Assembly (NCBI RefSeq): GCF_002159645.1
Contig: NZ_NFJB01000005.1
Location: forward strand, 1-64,000
DNA length: 64,000 nucleotides
DNA from: Parabacteroides sp. An277
Lineage (GTDB): Bacteria > Bacteroidota > Bacteroidia > Bacteroidales > Tannerellaceae
Reading direction: 5' to 3'
The position numbers and the translations under genes were made by a program. Numbering within the stretch: position 1 is the stretch's first letter; the number at the start of each line of letters is the position of its first letter. Below are positions 43,153 through 50,335 of this stretch, one piece after another. Under the pieces are notes generated by a model. It did not search any database and was not told the DNA's origin. It worked only from the letters and a program-made list of their open reading frames with translations.

Positions 43153-44598
43153 TTAATATTGTTTTTCCAGCACTATTTGCTTATTTACGCACGCTGGTAA
43201 TTCTTGAGGATAATGCGTCACATAGACCAATGTCTTTCCGAGACGCGAACAAAAACGATCGATAATAGCAGCTGCTTTTCGCTTATTGCTGATATCCAGT
43301 CCATGCAACGGTTCATCCAAGATAATCAAATCCGGATCCTTAACAAAAGCCCTTGCCAATAAGACCAAACGTTGCTCACCCGAAGAAAGCGTTAGAAACG
43401 AACGCTCTTTCAATGCCTTGATACCAAATAACTCCATCCAACGCAAAGCACCTTCTTCCTGCTCTTGACTACATTTTCGGAATAGACCAACCGAATCAAA
43501 ATAACCCGAAGCTACAATTTGGAGGGCTGGTACGTTCTCCATGCAATAAAGATGCATCTCTGGCGAAACATAGCCGATACGCTTCTTGATATCCCAAATA
43601 CTCTCACCCGTACCACGCTTTTTGTCGAAAAGATACAATGTATTGGCATATGATTGCGGATTGTCGGCATATACCAAACTCAACAAAGTGGATTTGCCGG
43701 CTCCATTCGGACCAAATAACGCCCACTTTTCACCATTCCGAACTTCCCAATTGATATCTTTCAAAATCGTCCGCTTTCCATATCGAATCGAGACATGTTC
43801 CATACGAAAGGTTACTTTATGCGTCGAAGGTTGTTTATTACTATCTACCGGCAAGACAAATTCCGAAGCCTTTATCTCAGGGAAAAGTCGTTGAACCAAA
43901 CCTGTATCTTGCAAAAAAGCTTCTCGCTTCATCGGTTCATAACAAGTTTGCTGATTTATAGGCAATACATCCGTTATCATCTCTGGAATATCGGCAGGAT
44001 TCGATAACAAAAGAATAACCTGCACCTGATGCCAACATGCGATTTGTTCTAACATCTCGACCAACAAATTGCGCGACGACGCATCCAAACCAATGAACGG
44101 ATTATCCAAAATCAAAATATGTGGACGTGCCAATAGCGTACGAGCTATCAAAAACTTCCGTAATTCACCACTTGAAAGGAAGATTAACTTCTTTGGTAAC
44201 AAATCCTCAATGCCGAATAAATGCAAAATTTCCTCTAAGTTTTTCGTCCCTAAATATGCCTTCAATAGCGATTCCACCGTAGGAACATCATCCGTTTCTG
44301 TCGAATGCCATCGTTGTTGATAATAACTGTTCCGGCAATCGGCCAACGAATAAATATCCTTGAAAGCGATGCTTCGAATCCACTCATGCACCGGGACCGT
44401 TTGCCCTAAACAAACTTCTCCTGCTTTTAAAGCAATCTTCCGTTGCAGAATGTCCGTCAACAACGTTTTTCCGGCTCCATTCGGACCTACGACCGCCCAT
44501 TGTTCCCCTTCGCGAATTGTCCATTCCACCGGCGATGCAAATTGTAATTCAGGCAAACGAGGTATTGCCTGATGAATATGTGCTATTTCCTTTCCCAT
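43153..44598 (-). CDS. Tandem ABC ATPase, ModF-like
   Basis: 481 residues from ATG at 44598; the frame opens earlier (44649) but that part overlaps argB. Two ATP-binding cassettes: Walker A GPNGAGKTLLTDIL and GPNGAGKSTLLSLV, signature LSSGELRKFLIA and LSSGEQRLVLLA, Walker B LILDNPFIGLD and IILDEPLHGLD. No membrane domain. ModF is the known relative, linked to molybdenum; role here unknown. It starts seven bases after argB, so co-transcribed. Confidence 0.85.
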   Translation of the reverse strand: MGKEIAHIHQAIPRLPELQFASPVEWTIREGEQWAVVGPNGAGKTLLTDILQRKIALKAGEVCLGQTVPVHEWIRSIAFKDIYSLADCRNSYYQQRWHSTETDDVPTVESLLKAYLGTKNLEEILHLFGIEDLLPKKLIFLSSGELRKFLIARTLLARPHILILDNPFIGLDASSRNLLVEMLEQIACWHQVQVILLLSNPADIPEMITDVLPINQQTCYEPMKREAFLQDTGLVQRLFPEIKASEFVLPVDSNKQPSTHKVTFRMEHVSIRYGKRTILKDINWEVRNGEKWALFGPNGAGKSTLLSLVYADNPQSYANTLYLFDKKRGTGESIWDIKKRIGYVSPEMHLYCMENVPALQIVASGYFDSVGLFRKCSQEQEEGALRWMELFGIKALKERSFLTLSSGEQRLVLLARAFVKDPDLIILDEPLHGLDISNKRKAAAIIDRFCSRLGKTLVYVTHYPQELPACVNKQIVLEKQY

Positions 44599-44605
44599 AT
44601 TACTA

Positions 44606-45373
44606 TTAAAATATGCGTGTACCAACCTGTTTATCAATATCTGATGCACGTGTAATAACCACTTGCCTTACACCAGCATCAATGGCCTGAAACGCGTTCT
44701 CTAATTTGGGAATCATACCTCCCTGAATAATTCCTTCAGCTACATATTGCTGAAACATTTGTCGATCTAATTCGGGAATCACACTGTCGTCATCCGCTTC
44801 ATCCCGCAACACGCCTTTCTTCTCAAAGCAAAACATCAACGTTACATCGAAATAAGCGGCTAAGGCTTTTGCGGCCTCACCGGCAATGGTATCAGCATTG
44901 GTATTCAACAAATTTCCTTGCTTATCATGCGTCAATGGCGCTAATACCGGAACAACACCTTGCGCAATCAAATTGGCAAGTAAGCCCGCATTTACCTCTT
45001 TCACATCTCCGACAAAACCATAATCAATATCTTTTACCGGACGTTTAACTGAACGCATCAGGTTCATATCTGCCCCGGTCAATCCCAAAGCATTTACTCC
45101 CAATGCTTGTAACCCAGCCACAATAGTTTTATTGACCAATCCACCGTATACCATTGTTACGACTTTTAACATTTCTGCGTCGGTAATTCTTCGGCCATTT
45201 ACCATCTGGCTTTCGATTCCTAACTGCGCAGCCACCTTCGTTGCCGAACGGCCACCACCATGTACCAATACCTTGTATCCTTCTATTGAAGAAAAATCTC
45301 GAAGCAATTGTTTCAGAGTATCAGCCTCTTCCACGATTTTTCCACCAACTTTTACTAAAACCAGCTTTTCCAT
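44606..45373 (-). CDS. argB: N-acyl-glutamate kinase (acetyl- or succinylglutamate)
   Basis: 255 residues, amino-acid-kinase fold. LVKVGGKIVEE at the start, HGGGRSATKVAAQLGIESQMVNGRRITD, the LGLTGADMNL loop, and NTNADTIAGEAAKALAAY plus GGMIPKLENAFQAIDAGV. It phosphorylates the acylated glutamate, the second step of arginine synthesis. Bacteroides fragilis is known to use N-succinylated intermediates, so the substrate may be N-succinylglutamate. Downstream partners of the pathway are not in the window. Confidence 0.93.
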   Translation of the reverse strand: MEKLVLVKVGGKIVEEADTLKQLLRDFSSIEGYKVLVHGGGRSATKVAAQLGIESQMVNGRRITDAEMLKVVTMVYGGLVNKTIVAGLQALGVNALGLTGADMNLMRSVKRPVKDIDYGFVGDVKEVNAGLLANLIAQGVVPVLAPLTHDKQGNLLNTNADTIAGEAAKALAAYFDVTLMFCFEKKGVLRDEADDDSVIPELDRQMFQQYVAEGIIQGGMIPKLENAFQAIDAGVRQVVITRASDIDKQVGTRIF

Positions 45374-45430
45374 CTATATTTTATTTAGATTTTTTTCATT
45401 TCAAAGGTAAGAAAAAAAAGAATAATATCG

Positions 45431-45438
45431 TATATTTG
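45431..45438 (+). promoter_or_regulatory. -7 box of tRNA-Gly(CCC)
   Basis: TATATTTG, 11 bases before the 5' end of the tRNA. The upstream sequence is A-rich; no clear -33. Confidence 0.6.
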
Positions 45439-45449
45439 CACTCGCAAAT

Positions 45450-45522
45450 GCGGCAGTAGCTCAGTTGGTAGAGCATTAGCTTCCCAAGCTAAGGGTCGCG
45501 GGTTCGAGTCCCGTTTGCCGCT
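45450..45522 (+). tRNA. tRNA-Gly (CCC)
   Basis: 73 nt. GCGGCAG acceptor pairs with TTGCCGC; D-arm GCTCAGTTGGTAGAGC; anticodon loop TTCCCAA; T-loop GGTTCGAGTCC; discriminator U. CCA is not encoded. Confidence 0.95.
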
Positions 45523-45713
45523 CTTACAATAAATCAGGCAATTATCTTTCGAGGTAGTTGCCTTTTTTAGTATATCCACATTAAACATAATTTCTTATCG
45601 TATCTATTTAAACCTTATTTTTATCTTTACTGTCGCAAATATAGCGCAAAATATGACAAATGGGAAAAATATATGGGATAAAAGAACTTTTTTGTTGCCA
45701 CATAGCGTTCTTT

Positions 45714-46199
45714 TTACTCTATTCGTTTACATTTTCCACTATATTCTTTTACCGTCAAACGGATAATCTCGGTGCGATGAAAGGATTTCTCGGCATACTT
45801 TCGGCCGATTTCCTTGTCGTTGGGAGAATATTTGTCCAGTAGCAAATCTAATGCTTGTTTCTTTTCTTCGGGTGTAAGCCCTATTTCTGCCAGACAATGC
45901 AAGACGATACTTTCATAGGCTGTCGTGAAACGACTTGAGGCGACACGTGTCCGTCCTACGACACAAAACGAGACATCCGGGCAATAGGCAATACAACGCA
46001 ATTTCCTTCCGGCAGGAGCACAATGCACGTACAAGTATTTTCCCCCATCCCATACATAATTGAGCGGGACGCCATACGCGCCACCGGCTTCATCTACCAA
46101 TGACAGCACACCATATTCCCCTTCGCGCAAGAGTTGGCACGCGGAGGCTTCGTCCAAGAGACGGTCTTGTCGCCTTACGGTTTCATTCACATACTTCAT
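45714..46199 (-). CDS. Pyridoxamine-phosphate-oxidase-fold flavoprotein (Nim-like)
   Basis: 161 residues. GEYGVLSLVDEAGGAYGVPLNYVWDGGKYLYVHCAPAGRKL is the split-barrel FMN-binding core of the 5-nitroimidazole-reductase-like (NimA) branch; the CVVGRTRV and RFTTAYESIVLHCLA segments fit too. The product is expected to bind FMN and reduce small compounds. Nim proteins of this family give nitroimidazole tolerance, but chromosomal relatives are common; the role is uncertain. Its 5' end overlaps the MATE gene by 17 bases (same operon). Confidence 0.82.
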   Translation of the reverse strand: MKYVNETVRRQDRLLDEASACQLLREGEYGVLSLVDEAGGAYGVPLNYVWDGGKYLYVHCAPAGRKLRCIAYCPDVSFCVVGRTRVASSRFTTAYESIVLHCLAEIGLTPEEKKQALDLLLDKYSPNDKEIGRKYAEKSFHRTEIIRLTVKEYSGKCKRIE

Positions 46200-47544
46200 T
46201 TGTCAATTTTATTTGTTTGATTTTTCGATATACATAGTAAAACGCCGGAATGAGAAACAGGTCGGCAAAGAGCCAAGCGGTCGAATCGCCAAAGCATACC
46301 GCTAAATAACCCCACATCGGAACGGCTATCACACTGACCAAAATACGTGCAATCATTTCAGCTACGCCTGAAAACATAGCCAAGTTCGTAAAGCCTGCGC
46401 CTTGAATGGAATAACGCAAGATGCATAGAATCCCCACCAGCGGGAAGAAGGTGGCGGCTACGTGCAGGAAAAGTGTCGCGTCGCGCAAGATTTCCGCCTC
46501 GCCGGCATCCACAAACAGATACAACAGGGGGCGGGAAAACAGCATCAACACGGCAAACGTACACACGGCATAGATGGCCATCATCCCGCTGCTCGCCTTG
46601 ATTCCCTGCCATACGCGTTCCGGACGGCCGGCTCCATAGTTCTGACCTACGTAGGTAGCCATCGCAATACCCAGGCTCTCGAAGGGTGTCAAGAAAAACA
46701 TCTTAATGCGCATGGCGGCTGTAAAGGCGGCCACGCAAGCTGTTCCCAACGCGTTGTTCGCGCTTTGGAGCATAATGCTGCCGATGGCCGTAATCGAGAA
46801 TTGTAATCCCATCGGGACGCCAATTCCCAACAGCGTCCGTGCCAACGCCCGGTCGAATTTCCGTTCTGCCTTTTCGCCTTGCAGGATGGGAAAACGTGCA
46901 TACATATAATAATAGCACAACAGGGCAGACACGCCCTGCGAAACGACCGTGGCAATACCCGCTCCCATCACGCCCCAGCCTAACGTCAGGATGCAAAACA
47001 AATCCAGCACAACGTTCAACACGGTCGAGAAAAGCAGGAAATAGAACGGAGTCTTGCTATCGCCCAAAGCTCGTATCACACTGGCCAACAGGTTGTACAA
47101 GAAAGTGCAAGGGATGCCGAGGAACGTCACGAGTAAATACAGGTAGGCGTCGCGAAAGATGGCATCCGGCGTACGCATCATCCGCAGGATATCTGCACAT
47201 AGCCAACTCGTCACGGCGGCAATCACGACCGACATCACCACCGCCAATTGCACCCCTACCGCTACGCAACGCCGCATCGTCTGGTAGTCTCGCGCACCAA
47301 ACTTCTGCGCGACCGGAATGCCAAAGCCGCAACAGCATCCGTTGCAGAATCCTAATATCAAGAATACCACCGACGTACTGGCACCCACCGAAGCCAATGC
47401 GTTGATACCTAAAAATCTACCCACAATAGCTGCGTCAATCAACGAGTAGGTCTGCTGCAACACATTGCCCAACAACAGCGGCAGCGTAAAGCTGAAAATC
47501 AAGGGAAGCGGTCTTCCCGCCGTCATTTCTTTTGATAATGCCAT
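46183..47544 (-). CDS. MATE-family efflux transporter
   Basis: 453 residues from ATG at 47544 (MALSKEMTAGRPLPLI), chosen because the family starts here and a -7 box precedes it; the frame extends to 47691 but over ygbA. Twelve hydrophobic segments, with LPLLLGNVLQQTYSLIDAAIVGRFLG typical of TM1-2 and a repeat in the second half. It exports drugs or cationic compounds using Na+ or H+. Translation overlap with the Nim-like gene downstream. Confidence 0.9.
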   Translation of the reverse strand: MALSKEMTAGRPLPLIFSFTLPLLLGNVLQQTYSLIDAAIVGRFLGINALASVGASTSVVFLILGFCNGCCCGFGIPVAQKFGARDYQTMRRCVAVGVQLAVVMSVVIAAVTSWLCADILRMMRTPDAIFRDAYLYLLVTFLGIPCTFLYNLLASVIRALGDSKTPFYFLLFSTVLNVVLDLFCILTLGWGVMGAGIATVVSQGVSALLCYYYMYARFPILQGEKAERKFDRALARTLLGIGVPMGLQFSITAIGSIMLQSANNALGTACVAAFTAAMRIKMFFLTPFESLGIAMATYVGQNYGAGRPERVWQGIKASSGMMAIYAVCTFAVLMLFSRPLLYLFVDAGEAEILRDATLFLHVAATFFPLVGILCILRYSIQGAGFTNLAMFSGVAEMIARILVSVIAVPMWGYLAVCFGDSTAWLFADLFLIPAFYYVYRKIKQIKLTNEVCE

Positions 47545-47553
47545 AGGTTTCAC

Positions 47554-47575
47554 TATTTTTGCGGCTGCAAAGATA
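47554..47575. promoter_or_regulatory. Interleaved divergent -7 boxes between the MATE and ygbA-like genes
   Basis: The two start codons are only 30 bp apart. TATTTTTG (47554-47561, plus strand) serves ygbA, with a leader of about 7 nt. TATCTTTG (47568-47575, minus strand) serves the MATE operon and overlaps the ygbA start codon. The -33 elements would lie inside the opposite genes. Confidence 0.65.
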
Positions 47576-47886
47576 TGGAGAAAACAAATAACCTGTCCCG
47601 CATCGAACGGGAAAAGCATGTGGTCCGGCTCATGATTGACCTCTATTGCCGGAAAAAGGAGGGACACGCGACGCGCTGCCCCGCCTGCCAAACCCTGTTA
47701 TCGTATGCCTACGTCCGGCTGGAACGCTGCCCGTTTGGCGAGGCCAAAACCTCCTGCCAACGCTGTCCTATCCATTGCTACAAAGCCGACATGCGCGAAC
47801 GGATGCGCCAAGTCATGCGCTTCAGCGGCCCGCGGATGTTGCTCTACCATCCTTGGATAGCGCTCCGCCATCTCTTCGGGAAATAG
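47575..47886 (+). CDS. YgbA-like 'nitrous oxide-stimulated promoter' family protein
   Basis: 103 residues. A conserved start RIEREKHVVRLMIDLYCRKKEGH, then cysteines CPACQTLL, RCPFGEAKTSCQRCPIHCYK and MRQVMRFSGPRMLLYHPWIALRHL. This is the small cysteine-rich family (PF11756) of which E. coli YgbA is a member, induced by nitrosative stress through NsrR. The cysteines may bind a metal or iron-sulfur cluster. Divergent from the MATE/Nim-like operon. Confidence 0.82.
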   Translation: MEKTNNLSRIEREKHVVRLMIDLYCRKKEGHATRCPACQTLLSYAYVRLERCPFGEAKTSCQRCPIHCYKADMRERMRQVMRFSGPRMLLYHPWIALRHLFGK

Positions 47887-47948
47887 CCTTCACACCCACC
47901 CCTTCTCGGACGGGAGACCCTTCGCCGCCCGCCCTATCCAGGCTCCGT

Positions 47949-48028
47949 ATCTCATATGGAATACGAAAATATTCCATATGGAATACAAAAATATTCCACG
48001 TGGAATACGAAAATATCTCTGGTTAGAT
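47949..48028. repeat. Palindrome array G, four units of 22 bp
   Basis: 14-bp units at 47949 (ATCTCATATGGAAT), 47971 (ATTCCATATGGAAT), 47993 (ATTCCACGTGGAAT) and 48015 (ATCTCTGGTTAGAT), with 8-base spacers ACGAAAAT, ACAAAAAT and ACGAAAAT. Between units 2 and 3 the centre changes from TA to CG, both bases together, so symmetry is kept. The array sits in the convergent gap between the ygbA-like gene and the fucosidase, outside the fucosidase terminator. Confidence 0.82.
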
Positions 48029-48072
48029 ATGAAGCATGAACAGGACGGACGGCGAAGCGTCAACAGACCAAG

Positions 48073-48114
48073 CGGCAAAAGAAACGCGCCCCGGTCTTCG
48101 CAGACGGGAGCGCG
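48073..48114 (-). terminator. Terminator of the fucosidase gene
   Basis: Long G+C-rich hairpin (48085-48114) with CGCGC/GCGCG outer stem and GTCT-TCGC-AGAC inner stem, followed on the minus strand by TTTCTTTTGC. Confidence 0.78.
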
Positions 48115-48142
48115 CTTTGAATAGAATTTTCTACTTATGATT

Positions 48143-49522
48143 CTACCGTTCGTTGAACACGCCAAGCTCCGCAATGCTGAAGTTGCCTTTGCGTTCGAGC
48201 ACCGTCATGCGCACGGCATCGGCATAGACTGGGGAGAAACGGTGAATTTTCACGCGCGTGGGGTTGTTGCCTTCAAACAAGGGTTGCCACGTGCCGTTGA
48301 TGCGGTATTCGAAGCGGTAGCGGCTCACGGCTTCGGTGTCTTTTTCGGTGACGACAACCATGTTGATGCGCTGTTCTTTCTCCAGATAGACGGTGAGGTG
48401 GGGTTGCTCCACGGCAGGGTTCGATGTCCATCCGGTGGTGAAATCGTCGTCCGTTGCGAAGTCCGAAATGGCGAAGTCCCAGCTCCAGCTGCTGTCGGCG
48501 CGTTTGCCCTTGGCAAGGTTGGATGAGATGATGGGCACGTCAGTAGGCGAAAGGGTGGCGGCACGGTGGTTGTTGGTCCATTTCCTGCCTATTTCGGCGA
48601 GGGCGTCGATGGCGTTCTGGTCGATTAGGCCGTCACGGTTGGGAGCGACGTTGAGGATGAAGTTGCAATAAGCGTCGCCCATCGGTGCGATGTTGTCGTC
48701 GATTAATTTCTGCACGTCCTTCACCGGTGTGGTAGGAAAATCTTCTTTCCAGAACCAACTGCTGTTGATGGGGAGGCAAGAGAGGGCGGGCAATGCGTTC
48801 CGCTCTTTGGAGATATGCTGGCCGGCACCCTGCTCGTACGATTTAATGTCGGTGTAGAAGAGGGCTTCGGTCGGATATTTGGCAGCATTGAGGTCCATGA
48901 CGAGGCAGTTGGGCTGAATCGACTTTATGAGGCGGTAGATTTCCTCAAACGGAATCTCGTCGTAGCTCAAACGGGACCAGGGAGCATCCCAGCCGTCGAT
49001 GATAATGGCGGAAATCTCGCCGTAGTTGGTGAGCAACTCGCGCAATTGGTTCTTCACCATCTCCACGTGCTCTCGCGTAATCCAACCTTTGCGCAAATAG
49101 TGGTGGGTGTCGAGAATGGAGTAATAAAGCATCACTTTCAGACCTTTGGCACGGAAGGCATCGGCATATTCCTTCACCACATCACGCTTGAAGGGGGAAG
49201 ACATGACGGAATAATCGGTCGTTTGGGTGTTCCAGATGCAGAAACCGCTGTGGTGCTTGGTCGTCAGGCAGCCGTAAGTCATGCCGGCAGATTTAGCGGC
49301 ATCCGCCCACTGGTTGCAGTCGAGCTTGACGGGGTTGAACAAAGCCGGAGAGGCGTTGGGGTCGGGCCAATCGGCGTTCGCATAGGTCGGCATATTAAAA
49401 TGGATGAACATACCGAAGCGCAAATCAATGAAATCCTGCTGTAACTGGTGCAACGACTTCGTTTGCGCCCATGCACCAACCCAAGTAAGGAAAGCGGCAA
49501 GTAACAATGAATATTTTCTCAT
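48143..49522 (-). CDS. Alpha-L-fucosidase-like glycoside hydrolase, GH29, with F5/8 type C domain
   Basis: 459 residues. Signal peptide to about residue 20 (GAWAQ). The GH29 barrel shows FGMFIHFNMPTYAN, KSAGMTYGCLTTKHHSGFCIWNT (HH pair), and the candidate nucleophile Asp176 in IIIDGWD. Residues about 350-459 are an F5/8 type C (CBM32-like) domain. It would release fucose from glycans, in the periplasm or outside. A single gene, not in a polysaccharide locus. Confidence 0.9.
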   Translation of the reverse strand: MRKYSLLLAAFLTWVGAWAQTKSLHQLQQDFIDLRFGMFIHFNMPTYANADWPDPNASPALFNPVKLDCNQWADAAKSAGMTYGCLTTKHHSGFCIWNTQTTDYSVMSSPFKRDVVKEYADAFRAKGLKVMLYYSILDTHHYLRKGWITREHVEMVKNQLRELLTNYGEISAIIIDGWDAPWSRLSYDEIPFEEIYRLIKSIQPNCLVMDLNAAKYPTEALFYTDIKSYEQGAGQHISKERNALPALSCLPINSSWFWKEDFPTTPVKDVQKLIDDNIAPMGDAYCNFILNVAPNRDGLIDQNAIDALAEIGRKWTNNHRAATLSPTDVPIISSNLAKGKRADSSWSWDFAISDFATDDDFTTGWTSNPAVEQPHLTVYLEKEQRINMVVVTEKDTEAVSRYRFEYRINGTWQPLFEGNNPTRVKIHRFSPVYADAVRMTVLERKGNFSIAELGVFNER

Positions 49523-49613
49523 GTCTTTATAAATAAAAGAGGTTTATATTAAGTTTAGCTATAATCTTTTAGGTACGGACAAAGAAGTATTTCCCGTCCC
49601 GTTTATTTTGCCG

Positions 49614-49642
49614 CAAAGGTATAGCGATTGATAAGAATCAAA
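49614..49642 (-). promoter_or_regulatory. Promoter of the fucosidase gene
   Basis: Minus strand TACCTTTG (49614-49621) and TTTG (49639-49642), 17 bases apart; leader about 85 nt. In the rest of 49643-49778 nothing else stands out. Confidence 0.6.
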
Positions 49643-49778
49643 CTACATTTTTATTTTGATTTAGTTGCACTATCTTACGATTTACACTACTGGAATCCAT
49701 GATACAAAAGCTGAGGTTTTCCTATCATCCAGCCTGATACGATGAGAGAGTACAAGGTTTACCACTAACTAAACCACA

Positions 49779-49811
49779 CAAAAAAAGGCATACCGCACGC
49801 GATATACCTTT
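49779..49811 (-). terminator. Terminator after the DUF3467 gene
   Basis: About 12-bp stem with two G-U pairs, AAAGGTATATCG/CGGTATGCCTTT read on the minus strand, followed by TTTTTTTG. It is 30 bases after the stop. Confidence 0.8.
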
Positions 49812-49841
49812 TCTTTTATGCTTTATACTCGATAACTTCGA

Positions 49842-50189
49842 TTAAGCATCCCCTTTAGGAACGAAATCCTGAAAGTTGGCAGTCTTACCTTCGCCCGCAG
49901 CGCTCTCGTTGTTAGCAGGAGCAGCCGTACGTGCGTTAGCCAACATCGCTTCATACTTCCGCAAGTTGTCTTGCAAAGCCATAAAGAGGCGATGAGCATT
50001 GTCCGGAGTCATGATGATGCGGCTCTTTACCTGTGCTTTCGGAGCACCCGGAACGACACGGATAAAGTCCAAAATAAACTCCGAAGGAGAGTGCGAAATA
50101 ATCGCAAGGTTAGAATAAGTACCCTGAGCCATCTCTTCAGAAAGCTCTACTTGGATTTCGTTGTTGTTTGTCGGTTTGTTTTCTTCCAT
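49842..50189 (-). CDS. DUF3467 protein
   Basis: 115 residues from ATG at 50189 (MEENKPTNNNEIQVELSEEMAQG); the frame opens earlier but over the promoter. Family core: GTYSNLAIISHSPSEFILDFIRVVPGAPKAQVKSRIIMTPDNAHRLFMALQDNLRKYE. The function is unknown; it is consistently found downstream of rpoC in Bacteroidetes as far as I recall. It has its own -7 box after the rpoC terminator, so it is not simply part of that mRNA. Confidence 0.88.
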   Translation of the reverse strand: MEENKPTNNNEIQVELSEEMAQGTYSNLAIISHSPSEFILDFIRVVPGAPKAQVKSRIIMTPDNAHRLFMALQDNLRKYEAMLANARTAAPANNESAAGEGKTANFQDFVPKGDA

Positions 50190-50220
50190 GATTTTTAAAT
50201 TATATGAGTTATTACGGCTG

Positions 50221-50228
50221 CAAATATA
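50221..50228 (-). promoter_or_regulatory. -7 box of the DUF3467 gene
   Basis: Minus strand TATATTTG, 32 bases before the start codon. Confidence 0.55.
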
Positions 50229-50260
50229 CATACTTAAATCGGAATATCGGTACACAGATA

Positions 50261-50303
50261 CCCAAAAAAACTAAAGGCAACCACTTTCACAAGCGGTTGC
50301 CTT
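50261..50303 (-). terminator. Terminator of the rpoBC transcript
   Basis: AAGGCAACC (50274-50282) pairs with GGTTGCCTT (50295-50303); on the minus strand TAGTTTTTTTGGG follows. It ends about 33 bases after the rpoC stop. Confidence 0.85.
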
Positions 50304-50335
50304 CTTTCTACCTATTATCGTAAAATTCAAAACAA

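Noticed and set aside
44599-44649. Upstream start for the ModF-like gene
   Set aside because: It would overlap argB by 44 bases and the extra residues are not part of the cassette fold.
12414-48028. CRISPR arrays
   Set aside because: Spacers are short and often conserved, repeats are palindromes of 14-26 bp, and there are no cas genes.
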